The position numbers and the translations under genes were made by a program. A DNA stretch of 6,991 nucleotides from Ilumatobacteraceae bacterium (GTDB lineage Bacteria; Actinomycetota; Acidimicrobiia; Acidimicrobiales; Ilumatobacteraceae), in contig JALRJT010000003.1 in the NCBI GenBank assembly GCA_023254985.1, positions 1 through 6,991 of the forward strand. Reading direction: 5' to 3'. Each line of letters starts with the position of its first letter. Positions within the stretch are counted from its first letter, which is position 1. Of this stretch, positions 5,887 to 6,991 are shown one piece after another. The notes beneath the pieces are model-generated. The model saw only the letters and a program-made list of their open reading frames with translations. It searched no databases and was not told the DNA's origin.

Positions 5887-6991
5887 GGCTCAACTATGGC
5901 AAATCCCGCGACGACTTCCTCGAGGTTGCCGAAAATCGACAGCAGCGCGGCTCCATCGCCGTCGAGGGTGATCGAACCCTTACCGATTTCATCCATGAAC
6001 GTCGTGTCCTGGGCGACGATCGCCAGGAGCAACTCGCGAGTGATAGTCACCGTGACGGCGGCGTGTGGATCGTGGCGACCCTGCGTCGCAAACAATGTGC
6101 GGTTCGACAAACCGAGCACCCATCGCTCATCTGGTGTGCCCGCCATGTCGGTGAACGTCCAATTGACGACTGCGTTCACTCCGCCGACCAACTCTGCTTT
6201 AACCCGTACCGCGATGGCGTCGAATACCTGCTCGACAGTCATCGCACGAATCATGCTGCGCGCACGTCTCGCACCTTGTGTCAATTTTGGCGGACCGTTG
6301 CGAAGCTCCTTTGCGCCCATTAGATACGCGTTGCGGAACGTCGAGGACTCAGATTGATACCCCAGCTGTTCCAGCGTGTCTGCCTGCAGGGTTCGTGCGC
6401 GCTCGTTCGTCGGGTCGGCAAACACCGCGTGATTGACGAGCTCTGCAACCCATCGATAGTCGCCCGCATCGAAGGCTTTCTGTGCGTGCTCAAGCAGAGC
6501 TTCCATTCCCCCGGCAAGAGCCACGTATCGCTTCCCCACCTCGGTCGGTGGATACTTGTGCAAATTCGCAGGGTTGGCGTCATACCAACTCAGATACCGC
6601 TGATAGACGGCCTTCACATTGTGCACGAGGTCGCCGTAGAACCCTCGTGTGTGCTCGTGCGCGAGGAACTCGGGAGGCAACTCGAGAAGTTCTGCGATCT
6701 CAGTGGCGACGAGCCCCTTGTTGGCATGTCGCATGGTTTGGTCGTGAATAAAGCGATACAGATCGCGCTGCAACGTGAGGTAATCACGCACATCCTGGGC
6801 ACCCCAGCGGGGCCAGTTATGCGAGGCGAACATCATCGTTGCCTGATTGCCGAACAGCTCGATCGCTTCATTGATGTACTTCGACCAGCGCAACGAGTTG
6901 CGCACGAGCGCGCCACGAATCGGAACCAGGTTGTGCATCGTGTGCGAGCAGTTCTCGGCCATGCACAACGCGCCGAAGTCGGGAAAGAAGA
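5883..6991 (-). CDS. Class III alkyl sulfatase (SdsA1/BDS1-like metallo-beta-lactamase-fold), C-terminal part; 5' end beyond right edge
   Basis: The open frame enters from the right edge and supplies 368 codons plus a partial one before TGA. It begins in FFPDFGALCMAEN, the end of the metallo-beta-lactamase domain. Two residues correspond, from memory of SdsA1, to metal-site E299 and H344: E12 in MAEN and H57 in FASHNWPRWG. Their spacing of 45 residues is identical. Next comes the all-alpha dimerisation region (about 85-235), with KYPPTEVGKRYV (145-156) and the strongly conserved NHAVFADPTNERAR (186-199) and LEQLGYQSES (206-215). A C-terminal SCP2-like domain (about 247-368), likely for binding the alkyl chain, closes the protein. 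The family hydrolyses primary alkyl sulfates such as SDS to alcohol plus sulfate. The HxHxDH motif lies outside the window. The TTG at 6966-6968 is an internal leucine codon, not a start. It is co-transcribed with YceI through the ATGA overlap. Confidence 0.93.
   Translation of the reverse strand, partial: FFPDFGALCMAENCSHTMHNLVPIRGALVRNSLRWSKYINEAIELFGNQATMMFASHNWPRWGAQDVRDYLTLQRDLYRFIHDQTMRHANKGLVATEIAELLELPPEFLAHEHTRGFYGDLVHNVKAVYQRYLSWYDANPANLHKYPPTEVGKRYVALAGGMEALLEHAQKAFDAGDYRWVAELVNHAVFADPTNERARTLQADTLEQLGYQSESSTFRNAYLMGAKELRNGPPKLTQGARRARSMIRAMTVEQVFDAIAVRVKAELVGGVNAVVNWTFTDMAGTPDERWVLGLSNRTLFATQGRHDPHAAVTVTITRELLLAIVAQDTTFMDEIGKGSITLDGDGAALLSIFGNLEEVVAGFAIVEP

Noticed and set aside
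5896..6357. 153-residue plus-strand open frame opposite the alkylsulfatase
   Set aside because: It is antisense to a strongly conserved sulfatase C-terminal domain and has no motif of its own.
5883..6968. Treating the alkylsulfatase as a complete gene starting at 6968
   Set aside because: The codon at 6966-6968 is TTG inside FFPDFGALCMAEN, a conserved mid-protein segment, and the frame continues to the window edge.

Overview
The window is chromosomal DNA with moderately high G+C. It is almost entirely coding and looks actinobacterial. The protein families (a phosphotransferase followed by a DUF7064/7065-type protein, a DUF6311-type membrane protein, a membrane-anchored YceI protein, a Rieske monooxygenase), the use of GTG starts, the touching gene junctions and the apparent leaderless promoters would suit an Acidimicrobiia-like or other environmental actinobacterium. 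That placement is inference. No rRNA, tRNA, CRISPR array, insertion sequence or phage gene is visible.

Layout: (1) A minus-strand operon runs from 4187 down through the left edge. It holds a small-molecule kinase of the aminoglycoside/choline-kinase-like fold (4187-3135), a DUF7064/7065 or CrtC/AttH-like protein (3129-2071), a multi-pass DUF6311/GT-C-like membrane protein (2071-284) and the N-terminus of a TauD/TfdA-family dioxygenase (254 to the edge). The dioxygenase starts with GTG in a frame that a simple ORF listing misses. (2) One plus-strand gene (4220-5191) encodes a Rieske non-heme iron monooxygenase with both metal-binding motifs intact. It diverges from the kinase across only 32 bp. 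(3) A second minus-strand operon enters from the right edge: the C-terminal part of a class III (SdsA1-like) alkylsulfatase (6991-5883), then a membrane-anchored YceI protein (5886-5188) that overlaps it by 4 bp and meets the Rieske gene tail to tail in a shared CTAG.

The divergent region is the most structured piece of non-coding DNA. A 33-bp imperfect palindrome fills the space between the kinase and Rieske starts. Each half carries an outward-facing TANNNT -10-like box 6-7 nt before its ATG, and the two start regions are nearly identical in sequence. This suggests co-regulated, possibly leaderless, divergent transcription under one dimeric regulator.

Functionally the window reads as accessory catabolism of hydrophobic or sulfated small molecules. 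An oxygenase, a kinase, a lipocalin-like protein and a second (2-oxoglutarate-type) oxygenase lie beside an alkyl sulfate hydrolase and a lipid-binding-type protein. The substrate cannot be read from the sequence. No ferredoxin, reductase or regulator gene is present in the window.
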